From: Candidatus Gastranaerophilales bacterium
Lineage (GTDB): Bacteria > Cyanobacteriota > Vampirovibrionia > Gastranaerophilales > Gastranaerophilaceae
Reading direction: 5' to 3'
Assembly (NCBI GenBank): GCA_944325885.1
Contig: CALVBT010000010.1
Location: 1-64,000, forward strand
Length of the DNA stretch: 64,000 bases
In this document: positions 52,965 to 60,501 of the stretch, one piece after another
How positions within the stretch are numbered: the stretch's first letter is position 1
How the letters are laid out: each line of letters opens with the position of its first letter
Program-made: the position numbers and the translations under genes
The notes under the pieces: generated by a model
What the model saw: only the letters and a program-made list of their open reading frames with translations
The model's database searches: none
What the model was told of the DNA's origin: nothing

Positions 52965-54224
52965 ATGAAGAACCTAAAAATTATTATTGCAATTGTATGT
53001 GTGTGCCTTATATGCGTTTCTGCCGTATATGAAATATTCGGCCCAAAAAACGGCACGCAAAAAAACAGCCCGAAACAAACAGAAGTAACCTTCTGGTCGC
53101 TTCAGATGGGGACTTTTAACAGCTATATGGAGCCGTTGATTGCGGAATTTGAAAAAGAAAATCCCGAGATAAAAATCAAATGGATTGATGTTCCTTATTC
53201 CGAAGGCGAAAAAAGAACTCTTGCCTCAATCTTGAGCAACACACCGCCCGACCTTGTCAATCTCACTCCTGATTTTTCCAGCGTACTGGCACAAAAACAG
53301 GCTCTGGAGTTTATTGATTGCAAAAAACTCTCTAACTACAACAAACAAATAATAGAAACGCTGAAATACGACGGAAAATGCTATGCCGTGCCTTTTTATG
53401 CGACTTCATCTTTGACTTTTTACAACAAAGAGATTTTAAAACAGGCAGGAATAAAAAATTTGCCAAAAACCTTTGACGAAATGAACGCAATGGCAGTGCA
53501 AATAAAAGACAAGACAGGCAAATTTGTCACGATGCCCACTCTTACGGAAAATGACACTCTGCTAAAAATCTTGAACAAGTATGACATAAACTCCTCTGAA
53601 AAAATAACCTCGGACAAATCCGTAAAAATATTTGACGAATACAAATATCTGTATGCAAAAGACCTGATACCAAAAGAATCCATTACACAAAACCATCAAG
53701 AAGCTCTTGAAAAATACATGTCGGGTCAGCTGGCTTTTATCCAGTCAGGCGCAAATTTTTTGAACATCGTAAAAGAAAATGCGCCTCAGGTTTTCAAACA
53801 CACGGATGTATCAAACCAGCTCACAGGCAGCAACGGCAAGTATGATGTTTCTATCATGAATCTGATTATTCCTGCCAGAGCAAAGAATAAAGAAGCTGCG
53901 CTGAAATTTGCACTGTTTTTGACAAACAAACAAAATCAGGTTGAACTGGCAAAACTCACGACCATTCTGCCTGCCAACAATGAATCACTGAAAGACAGCT
54001 ATTTTACTGTTTATGACGATACTGACGTTATTTCAAAAGCCCGTTATATCAGTGCAGAACAATTAAACAACCTGCAAAAGCAGATAAAGTTTAAAAACAA
54101 CCACAAAGAAATAATTACACTCTTAAACACAACCGTGCAAAAAATAATCCTGTCCGAAAAAAATTCTACAAAACAGGAACTTGAAAGCACTGCAAAAAAC
54201 TGGAAAAGATTGGAAAACAATTAA
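52965..54224 (+). CDS. ABC transporter substrate-binding protein (sugar type)
   Basis: A 419-residue family 1 extracytoplasmic binding protein with signal peptide or anchor (IIIAIVCVCLICVSAVYEI). VTFWSLQMGTFNSYMEPLIAEFEKENPEIKIKW is the typical opening of sugar-binding proteins, and DLVNLTPDFSSVLAQKQAL and KDLIPKES fit the later lobes. The permease and ATPase genes are absent, so it works with components encoded elsewhere. Its stop overlaps the M14 peptidase start by one base. I use ATG 52965; TTG 52956 is in frame. Confidence 0.88.
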   Translation: MKNLKIIIAIVCVCLICVSAVYEIFGPKNGTQKNSPKQTEVTFWSLQMGTFNSYMEPLIAEFEKENPEIKIKWIDVPYSEGEKRTLASILSNTPPDLVNLTPDFSSVLAQKQALEFIDCKKLSNYNKQIIETLKYDGKCYAVPFYATSSLTFYNKEILKQAGIKNLPKTFDEMNAMAVQIKDKTGKFVTMPTLTENDTLLKILNKYDINSSEKITSDKSVKIFDEYKYLYAKDLIPKESITQNHQEALEKYMSGQLAFIQSGANFLNIVKENAPQVFKHTDVSNQLTGSNGKYDVSIMNLIIPARAKNKEAALKFALFLTNKQNQVELAKLTTILPANNESLKDSYFTVYDDTDVISKARYISAEQLNNLQKQIKFKNNHKEIITLLNTTVQKIILSEKNSTKQELESTAKNWKRLENN

Positions 54225-54880
54225 TGATATTTGCTGACCTTGAACTAAAAATCAACACAAAATCAGGCAACGAGATACTTCTTTTAAAAAGAGAGCCGGA
54301 AGAATACAAAAAAACAGTGCTTGTTATTGGTGTTTTTCACGGTGATGAGCCGGACGGAGAATATTTAATCAACAGGTTTCTTTCAGAGCGCACGGACACA
54401 AAAAACAGGCTGTTATTCATCCCCTGTCTGAACCCTGACGGAAAGCAAAACAACACAAGAACAAATGCAAACGGTGTTGATTTAAACAGGAATTTTCCTA
54501 CAAAAAACTGGGAGCCGCAAAAAAAAGATGCTAAAGACGAGTATTTTGGCGGAGAAAAGCCTGCCAGCGAGCTGGAAACACAGTTTTTGATTTACATAAT
54601 AGAAAAATATGTACCGGATTTGATAATCACACTGCACGAGCCTTATTCTATCGTAAACTACGACGGGCCTGCCGTTGAAGAAGCACAAAAAATTTCTGAA
54701 ATAACCGGCTATCCGATTCAAGAATCTATCGGGTATCCTACGCCCGGGAGTTTTGGCACCTTCTGCGGCATAGAAAAGGAAATTCCGACAATCACTCTGG
54801 AATTGCCGGAAAAATCCGATAAAGAAATTTTATGGAACAAGGTAAAAGGAATTTTTACCTATATTTCGGAATCATATTAG
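54224..54880 (+). CDS. M14-family zinc carboxypeptidase (MpaA-like)
   Basis: A 218-residue peptidase. The zinc ligands appear as HGDEPDG (HxxE) and TLHEP, and the catalytic Glu as ITLELPE; RTNANGVDLNRNFPTKNW is the substrate-binding block. The short length and lack of a signal peptide fit MpaA-type murein peptide amidases, which trim the peptide from anhydro-muropeptides in the cytoplasm. It is translationally coupled to the binding protein at 52965, which might then bring in murein peptides or sugars rather than simple sugars; this is inference. Confidence 0.82.
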   Translation: MIFADLELKINTKSGNEILLLKREPEEYKKTVLVIGVFHGDEPDGEYLINRFLSERTDTKNRLLFIPCLNPDGKQNNTRTNANGVDLNRNFPTKNWEPQKKDAKDEYFGGEKPASELETQFLIYIIEKYVPDLIITLHEPYSIVNYDGPAVEEAQKISEITGYPIQESIGYPTPGSFGTFCGIEKEIPTITLELPEKSDKEILWNKVKGIFTYISESY

Positions 54881-56471
54881 ATTGCTGTTGTTTTTGTTTC
54901 GGGTCGGATCTGCTAATCATAAACACAGCTACCTCGCCGGGCTGAAGATTTACTGAAATTTTACCCTTGACAATTGACGGTGTAGAAGTAAACTCCAGAG
55001 GAACAATAACATCGTCATTGCCTATACTTTTTGCTGTCAAAAGAGCGTTGTTGTTATAAACAAGGTCCTTATTCAAAATCACCATAATAGAAGAATATCT
55101 GTAGGTAATCATATAAGCAAAAACGTCTTTGTTATTTGTTTTCAAAAATGTGATTGTGCCTTTATCAAGAATTTCTGATGCCATGCTCTTGAACTTGTTG
55201 GCTGTAGAAAAATCTTCCAAAAGCTTACTGTTCATAGAACCGGGTTTTCTTGAAAAGTTAAAGATATCAAATTTGCCCTTATGTACGTAATAATACTCGT
55301 CATCAGTATAGGATTTGTCAGCTTTCTGGTTTTCGTACTGATACTGGTAGGAATCACCTGTCTGGAATCCGTCTACAAAATACGAATTCACCGGCAATGT
55401 GGCCTGAAGCCAGATAATCATATCCGCAAAAGGCATTCCGCCCGTAATTATCGGCGAAACCTGATCATGAGTAGCAAAGCTGCCTATTACCGCTTTTGGA
55501 GCATTTTTTTGTGCAAACTGTTTTTTTACATCGCTTATCAGTTTTAATTGTTTTTCCAAATCGCTCTGGTTTTTCCAGTCTTTAAAATTAAAGAAACTGC
55601 CGTACCAGCCGTCGAAACCTGCCTCTAACAATTTGTTGTACGGGGTAAACGGTGCATTTTTTGCAACAGGGTCATTCCAGCTTTCAGAAGCTTCTGCAAG
55701 GAACATAAACTGAGGGTCTTTGGATTTTGCATAAGAGATTAATTTCTGCCAGAATTCTGCCGGTTTTGATGTAGCGACATCTGCTCTTATACCGTCAACA
55801 CCCAGTCTTTGCACCATATCAACATAATTTTTGTACTGTAAATACAACTCATCATTCAAAGACCCGTCAGGATTTGTTACCTTAAAAAGTCTTACATCCG
55901 TCCAATCTGACGGAACAATGCTCTGCCCGTCATCGCCTTTTAAAAAGAGGTTCGGATTTGCGAGAAACAGGTCATAAGAGCCGCAGCTTGGCAAATCGAC
56001 TATTACTCTGATATCTCTTTTGTGGCATTCAAGTATAAAGTTTCTTGCCTCTTGTTCGACAGAGAGTTTGTTAGACGGGTCGTCCAGCTGAGGGTTCAGC
56101 TTTGTAAAATCAGATATTGCATACAAAGAACCTGCCGTTCCCATTGCTTTGACTTTTCCGACAGGCGTAATCGGCAAAAGGTGGATTGTATTGATACCCT
56201 GAGCTTTTATTTCGTCCAGTCTTTTTACTGCATTGACAAAATTGCCTGTCACTTCGTCTTTTTCAGGCTCTACTATATCATTTCCGTTTTTATCAACAGC
56301 ATTAAACGTTCTGATATTTACGGCGAGGATTATTGCCTGATTTCTTGAAAAAAGAGTTTTTAAATCATTAATCCACACGCCATGGTTCATCGCTGCAAAT
56401 ACAGGAGAACAGCTAAGGCAAGAACCTGCAATAACAGCCGTAGAAAGCAGTTTTATTATAGATTTTTTCAT
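54855..56471 (-). CDS. Secreted alpha-amylase (GH13)
   Basis: A 538-residue GH13 glycoside hydrolase with a Sec signal peptide (KKSIIKLLSTAVIAGSCLSCSPVFA). Catalytic motifs: GVDGIRADVATS (nucleophile Asp), FMFLAEASESW (acid Glu) and SFATHDQVSP (third Asp). VIVDLPSCGSYDL is the first conserved region. The C-terminal beta domain ends in LQPGEVAVFMISR. It should break alpha-glucans in the periplasm or outside the cell. ATG 56471 is chosen for the signal peptide and GGATGGAG site. It converges with the M14 gene and overlaps it by 26 bases. Confidence 0.92.
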   Translation of the reverse strand: MKKSIIKLLSTAVIAGSCLSCSPVFAAMNHGVWINDLKTLFSRNQAIILAVNIRTFNAVDKNGNDIVEPEKDEVTGNFVNAVKRLDEIKAQGINTIHLLPITPVGKVKAMGTAGSLYAISDFTKLNPQLDDPSNKLSVEQEARNFILECHKRDIRVIVDLPSCGSYDLFLANPNLFLKGDDGQSIVPSDWTDVRLFKVTNPDGSLNDELYLQYKNYVDMVQRLGVDGIRADVATSKPAEFWQKLISYAKSKDPQFMFLAEASESWNDPVAKNAPFTPYNKLLEAGFDGWYGSFFNFKDWKNQSDLEKQLKLISDVKKQFAQKNAPKAVIGSFATHDQVSPIITGGMPFADMIIWLQATLPVNSYFVDGFQTGDSYQYQYENQKADKSYTDDEYYYVHKGKFDIFNFSRKPGSMNSKLLEDFSTANKFKSMASEILDKGTITFLKTNNKDVFAYMITYRYSSIMVILNKDLVYNNNALLTAKSIGNDDVIVPLEFTSTPSIVKGKISVNLQPGEVAVFMISRSDPKQKQQQSNMIPKYR

Positions 56472-56607
56472 AAAAATAAACTCCATCCCTTTAATACATT
56501 TAATAACAAAATTATACAAAACTGTGCTATCAATTGCAACTTGCGATTGCAACCTGATAAAAATTGAGTTATACTTAGAAACGTATCATTATTATTGGAG
56601 GCTATAC

Positions 56608-56973
56608 ATGCGCATCTACGTAAACGGTAAAAACATTGAAATTACTGACGCAATTAAAGCTTATGCAAAGGAAAAGTTAGGCAAAGTAGCTAACCACTAC
56701 GACCAAATCGAAGGAATTGATGTTATGCTTACGGTTATCAAAAATCCGAGCGTAGCAGAAAATCATACAGCAGAAGTTACCTGCAAACTGACAACCGGCG
56801 CAGTACACGTAACAGAAACAGCAGAATCTATGTATGCCAGCATTGACCTCGTCGCTGACAAACTCGACAGACAGGTTAAAAAATTCAAAGACAAAAACCT
56901 CGGCAAATCAAAACTCGATTCTATCAGAACAGGTGCTGTTCCGGAAGAAATCGAAGAAGCTTCTGCAGAATAA
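56608..56973 (+). CDS. hpf: Ribosome hibernation promoting factor (short type)
   Basis: A 121-residue protein of the HPF/YfiA family that binds the 30S subunit between A and P sites and silences ribosomes in slow growth. MRIYVNGKNIEITDAIKAYAKEKLGKV is the family start, preceded by TTGGAGG. It lacks the C-terminal dimerisation domain of long HPFs. The C-terminal extension is acidic (EEIEEASAE). It ends at a strong terminator. Confidence 0.93.
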   Translation: MRIYVNGKNIEITDAIKAYAKEKLGKVANHYDQIEGIDVMLTVIKNPSVAENHTAEVTCKLTTGAVHVTETAESMYASIDLVADKLDRQVKKFKDKNLGKSKLDSIRTGAVPEEIEEASAE

Positions 56974-56988
56974 AATTTTTCAATCATA

Positions 56989-57022
56989 AAAAAAAGACCC
57001 CAATGTACTTGGGGTCTTTTTT
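56989..57022 (+). terminator. Rho-independent terminator of hpf
   Basis: AAAAAAGACCCCAA pairs perfectly with TTGGGGTCTTTTTT. Confidence 0.88.
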
Positions 57023-57023
57023 G

Positions 57024-57198
57024 ATTTTCATATAGTCAACTGACCCCGACTACTTGTAGAGCCTGTGCAATTGGCAAGTCCGTTTTGTTAAACAAGTCCG
57101 GCACAGGCAACAAGTGCATGGGGTCACTTCCGCAAAATGCTAGACTTGGCGTCACTCGCACTCCCTGTATACTTCTACAAGCAAAGCCGCCTCAGACA
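57024..57198 (-). repeat. Dispersed ~174-bp repeat, copy D
   Basis: Reverse-orientation copy, from ATTTTCATATAGTCAACTGAC to GCCTCAGACA, between the hpf terminator and the flavin reductase-rubredoxin gene. It starts directly after the terminator's T run. Confidence 0.85.
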
Positions 57199-57201
57199 GA
57201 T

Positions 57202-57831
57202 TCAGACAATCTTTTCAAAAAATGACTTGTCTTTTTTACAAATCGGACAAACATAAGTATCCGGCTCTTTTGTGATATCGCCTTCATAAATATATCCGCA
57301 AATTTTGCACCGATAAGCCACTTTATCCGCAGCAGGTGTTTCTTCCTGATATGTCGGTGCGGCTTTTGGGCTTTTGCCTTTTTTAACCTGATGATAATAA
57401 GAATACGTCATCGGGACATCATCTTTGAGCAGCTTTGCTTCTGTCATTTTTCCCTCAAAGACAGTGTGAGTTTCTGTTTCAAACTGGTTTACAAGCTCGC
57501 ATATTATATATCCGACAGAATCCTCAATAACCTCAAGACCGTCCACGTTTATGGTTTTTATGTTTTCAAATTTGTCTATATCTTTGCTGGACTGGAATCC
57601 GAACACAGGTATTATATTATCGTTAACGTGTTCGCCCAGAATGGACACAGCAAACTTTTTGGATTTTTTTATACAGGAATTTGTATAGTTGTCATGGTTT
57701 ATGCTTACGCACATTGTGTCATAAGTAATTTGCATTGCACAGTTGGCTACACAGCCGACAGGCCTTTGCCCGTCTACGGTCGTCACGACATACACACCGT
57801 ATGACAGATTGTTCAAAACTTTGTTATCCAT
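57202..57831 (-). CDS. Flavin reductase-rubredoxin fusion (high-molecular-weight rubredoxin type)
   Basis: A 209-residue protein with an N-terminal FMN-binding flavin reductase domain (LSYGVYVVTTVDGQRPVGCVANCAMQIT) and a C-terminal rubredoxin domain (YRCKICGYIYEGD ... YVCPICKKDK, two CxxC pairs binding one iron). The rubredoxin loop is shortened, as in rubrerythrins. Such fusions pass electrons to flavodiiron proteins or peroxidases and help anaerobes deal with oxygen or nitric oxide. No partner gene is adjacent. Confidence 0.92.
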   Translation of the reverse strand: MDNKVLNNLSYGVYVVTTVDGQRPVGCVANCAMQITYDTMCVSINHDNYTNSCIKKSKKFAVSILGEHVNDNIIPVFGFQSSKDIDKFENIKTINVDGLEVIEDSVGYIICELVNQFETETHTVFEGKMTEAKLLKDDVPMTYSYYHQVKKGKSPKAAPTYQEETPAADKVAYRCKICGYIYEGDITKEPDTYVCPICKKDKSFFEKIV

Positions 57832-57866
57832 ATTTAACCCCTTTATAAACCTAAAATAATTATAGC

Positions 57867-58754
57867 TTATTTTTTGTCATACATGAAAGCACAAACCTGA
57901 GATTTCAGCCAATCGAATTTTTTAAGTTTTTCTTCATCATAATTCCAGCTTGCGTCGATTAATTCATCCATGAGGTTTGGTTCTTGTTTTCTTAACATTT
58001 TAAATACTTTTACATCGGGCAGAATGGTTTTTGGATCCAGTGAATTTACAATAAGTTCTGTCATTTCTTCTGCAATCAGTTCACAGGGACTTTGTGCGCC
58101 GTAGTTGCTTGTTTCTTTTTGTATCATTACTATAGTTTTTTGATTTGTAAATTCTCTTTGCATTCTATTCATTATTTCTGTACCGTCTTTATATTTTTTC
58201 AGCAGGTGTGCATAATGCGCACTATGCACAAACTCATGAATGAACGGAGCAAGAAAATGATTTGTTGAAAAATGATTTTGTTCTCTTACGGGAATCATAC
58301 ACTCCTGTATAGACCACCAGTCAGGAAAAGAATTCATAATCACACTGCGCAAAGGGAAATCTTTTTTAAATTTACTATACAACGAGTCATCTCGCTTGTG
58401 TGTCATACATATTCCCAGTGCATTTTGATAATATGTTCCGTTAAAATCTCTCAAGAAAAAACCTGTCGGCTTTGCCCAGCCGAGTTTTTGAAAAATGTTT
58501 GCCGTAAGCGCACAAAAAGAAGCAACTATAGGATTGTTGCCAAAATCCGTATTTATGTGGAATTTGTCCTGTATTTGTCGAGCAACTTTATCGGGATTAA
58601 GATTTTCAGCACCTTTGTATACCGCATTAAAGCCAAGACAGGAATTTAATAAACGTTTGGATTCCACTGTATTTTTTTTAGCGAGTTCTTTTAAGGTGGA
58701 TGCAGGTATCAAGCCCTTAAATGATACGGTTCTTGAGGTATTTTGTACTTTCAT
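57867..58754 (-). CDS. Putative zincin metalloprotease with SFKG N-terminal motif
   Basis: A 295-residue protein. FIHEFVHSAHYAHLL (HEXXH at residues 173-177) and CELIAEEMTELI (Glu near 225-230) together form the zinc site of a gluzincin-like peptidase. The N-terminus MKVQNTSRTVSFKGLIPAS has no signal peptide but carries VSFKG at residues 10-14. The remainder has no recognised family. The gene belongs to a cluster of motif-bearing proteins at the end of the window. A ribosome site AGAGGCTG precedes ATG 58754. A proteolytic effector role is suggestive only. Confidence 0.65.
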   Translation of the reverse strand: MKVQNTSRTVSFKGLIPASTLKELAKKNTVESKRLLNSCLGFNAVYKGAENLNPDKVARQIQDKFHINTDFGNNPIVASFCALTANIFQKLGWAKPTGFFLRDFNGTYYQNALGICMTHKRDDSLYSKFKKDFPLRSVIMNSFPDWWSIQECMIPVREQNHFSTNHFLAPFIHEFVHSAHYAHLLKKYKDGTEIMNRMQREFTNQKTIVMIQKETSNYGAQSPCELIAEEMTELIVNSLDPKTILPDVKVFKMLRKQEPNLMDELIDASWNYDEEKLKKFDWLKSQVCAFMYDKK

Positions 58755-58796
58755 AAAATCAGCCTCTGTTTTGTTTAAATAAATTGTTGTTTAAAT

Positions 58797-59339
58797 TTAA
58801 TCAAAATCATCAACACCGTCATCGGCACTGTCATAATCATCAAAATCGAATTCAGTATCACCGTTGTTTTCTTCATAATCATTTATATGATTTGTGTGAT
58901 TGGTATCTCTGTCAATATTGCTGTAAGGATTTTCAATTTCATTATCCGGCTCATTCTTATTTAGTTTTGTTTCTTCCGCTTTATTATGTTTTCCAAAAAC
59001 ATTATCAGCCTCTGTTTTGATTTCGCCTATTGTTCTGATACTGTTTTTTACAGCATCGGTTGTGTTTTTTAACGATTTATCAACAGTATTTGCAAATGTT
59101 TCTATCGCTGTAGGTGCAACCAGTATAGTTCCGCCTATAGCTTTTAGTTTATTATATTTGGATTTTTTATTCTCTTTATCCTTATTATTTTCATTTTTTT
59201 CTGCAGATTTTTCAAAAGAATCAGCATCCTCTTTTCCAAAATCCTGAGGATTGTCAACGTATTCATCATTTTCCTTTTGTTTAAAATTGGGAAAATAATT
59301 AACTCGAAAATTTTTAAAAGAAATCGTGTTTATTTTCAT
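58797..59339 (-). CDS. Acidic-tailed ORFan, paralogue of the gene at 59543
   Basis: A 180-residue protein. It has the shared N-terminal motif twice (ISFKN at 6-10, NFKQ at 18-21), a Lys/Glu/Asn-rich linker, then a hydrophobic helix with helical follow-up (GGTILVAPTAIETFANTVDKSLKNTTDAVKNSIRTIGEI), and finally a strongly acidic, aromatic-rich tail (EFDFDDYDSADDGVDDFD). The mirror gene at 59543 has the same plan, so the two are diverged paralogues transcribed in opposite directions. No function is recognised. Confidence 0.65.
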   Translation of the reverse strand: MKINTISFKNFRVNYFPNFKQKENDEYVDNPQDFGKEDADSFEKSAEKNENNKDKENKKSKYNKLKAIGGTILVAPTAIETFANTVDKSLKNTTDAVKNSIRTIGEIKTEADNVFGKHNKAEETKLNKNEPDNEIENPYSNIDRDTNHTNHINDYEENNGDTEFDFDDYDSADDGVDDFD

Positions 59340-59542
59340 CTCTCACCTCACATTATTTTGAAGGAACATCCAAGAATACATTTTTTTGTTAATTTTGCAC
59401 TATATATTTACAAATATTTACAGGATACAAATATAAATTATCATAATTTTATTAATTTTTATTAAAAATTTTATAACAAAATAACAAAAAATTTTATTCA
59501 CGATTATTATATGAACAATGGTACAACAGAGAGAGCAAGTAT

Positions 59543-60124
59543 ATGAAAATTTTGAATGCATTCTATATTAAACCCCAAAATTACAGTTTCAAAAGAACAG
59601 TTGACTATGGAGCAAAAGACAAAAACTTGGTTTATGTACCTATTCTTTTTGAAGAAAATGATACATTTCAGACTTCAACAAACCAAGAAACTCAAAACAC
59701 CTCTACTGACAATACCAACCCGAACAAGCCCAAAAAAATCGGAACCGGGACTATATTAACGGCCGGCGGAGGCATAGTTGCAGCTGTTGAGGTTGTGCCG
59801 GAAACAATAAACAATATGATTAACAAAACAGCAGACGTGGCCAAAAACTCCATGAAACAAATAGACTCTGTTAAAGAAACATACAAAGAAACTTTCCAAA
59901 AATCTTCTCAAAAATCAGAACAAGCAGAACAACCCGTTTCTCATCATCAGGAAGACGATGACAACGATCCTTATCAAGCACTGGGTCACAAAACAGAAGA
60001 AACAAACACTGCTGACAATCACCCTGATATTGATACGGATTCTTATATTGATGAAGACAATGATACAACAGAAGATAATTCCCACGAAGATAACTATGAT
60101 TATGATTACGAATCATATGACTAA
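59543..60124 (+). CDS. Acidic-tailed ORFan, paralogue of the gene at 58797
   Basis: A 193-residue protein: N-terminal motif YSFKR at residues 14-18, Thr/Asn/Gln-rich linker, a hydrophobic helix (GTILTAGGGIVAAVEVVPETINNMIN), an amphipathic helix KTADVAKNSMKQIDSVKETY matching its divergent partner, and an acidic tail ending NYDYDYESYD. The start follows AGAGAGAGC. It heads a rightward run of four closely spaced genes (59543, 60140, 60502, 62649), which probably form one operon. Confidence 0.65.
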   Translation: MKILNAFYIKPQNYSFKRTVDYGAKDKNLVYVPILFEENDTFQTSTNQETQNTSTDNTNPNKPKKIGTGTILTAGGGIVAAVEVVPETINNMINKTADVAKNSMKQIDSVKETYKETFQKSSQKSEQAEQPVSHHQEDDDNDPYQALGHKTEETNTADNHPDIDTDSYIDEDNDTTEDNSHEDNYDYDYESYD

Positions 60125-60139
60125 CAAGAGAGTCTGATT

Positions 60140-60499
60140 ATGAAAATTTTATTTTTTAAAAACAACTATTCTTTGAATTATAACAAAGAAGATTTTGATT
60201 TTTATCAACAAAAAATCTCCGACAGAATAGCTCCGGCTGACAGCGTAGAAATAGTACAAAATGTAATGAAAGAGCTGGAGCCAAATACGTCTGCATCAGA
60301 AGAAAATAAAATGTTTTTTAAAATAGGTAAAATTTTTGAAAATGCAGGGTCGTTTCAAAATGCAAAAAGTTTTTATGAAAAAATTAAACAAAATATCCCT
60401 CTGGACAAAACAAAAAAACATCAGGATATAGATTTTGACATTGAAAGAGTAAAAGAAAAAACATTTGAACAATATAATCAAAACGGATGGGAGGCATAA
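60140..60499 (+). CDS. Small helical (TPR-like) protein
   Basis: A 119-residue protein beginning MKILFFKNNYSLNYN. Its second half (FFKIGKIFENAGSFQNAKSFYEKIKQNI) looks like a single TPR-type helix pair, the fold repeated in the next gene. It starts 15 bases after the previous stop and ends two bases before the likely start of the next gene. The role is unknown, perhaps as a partner of the larger TPR protein. Confidence 0.6.
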   Translation: MKILFFKNNYSLNYNKEDFDFYQQKISDRIAPADSVEIVQNVMKELEPNTSASEENKMFFKIGKIFENAGSFQNAKSFYEKIKQNIPLDKTKKHQDIDFDIERVKEKTFEQYNQNGWEA

Positions 60500-60501
60500 A
60501 A

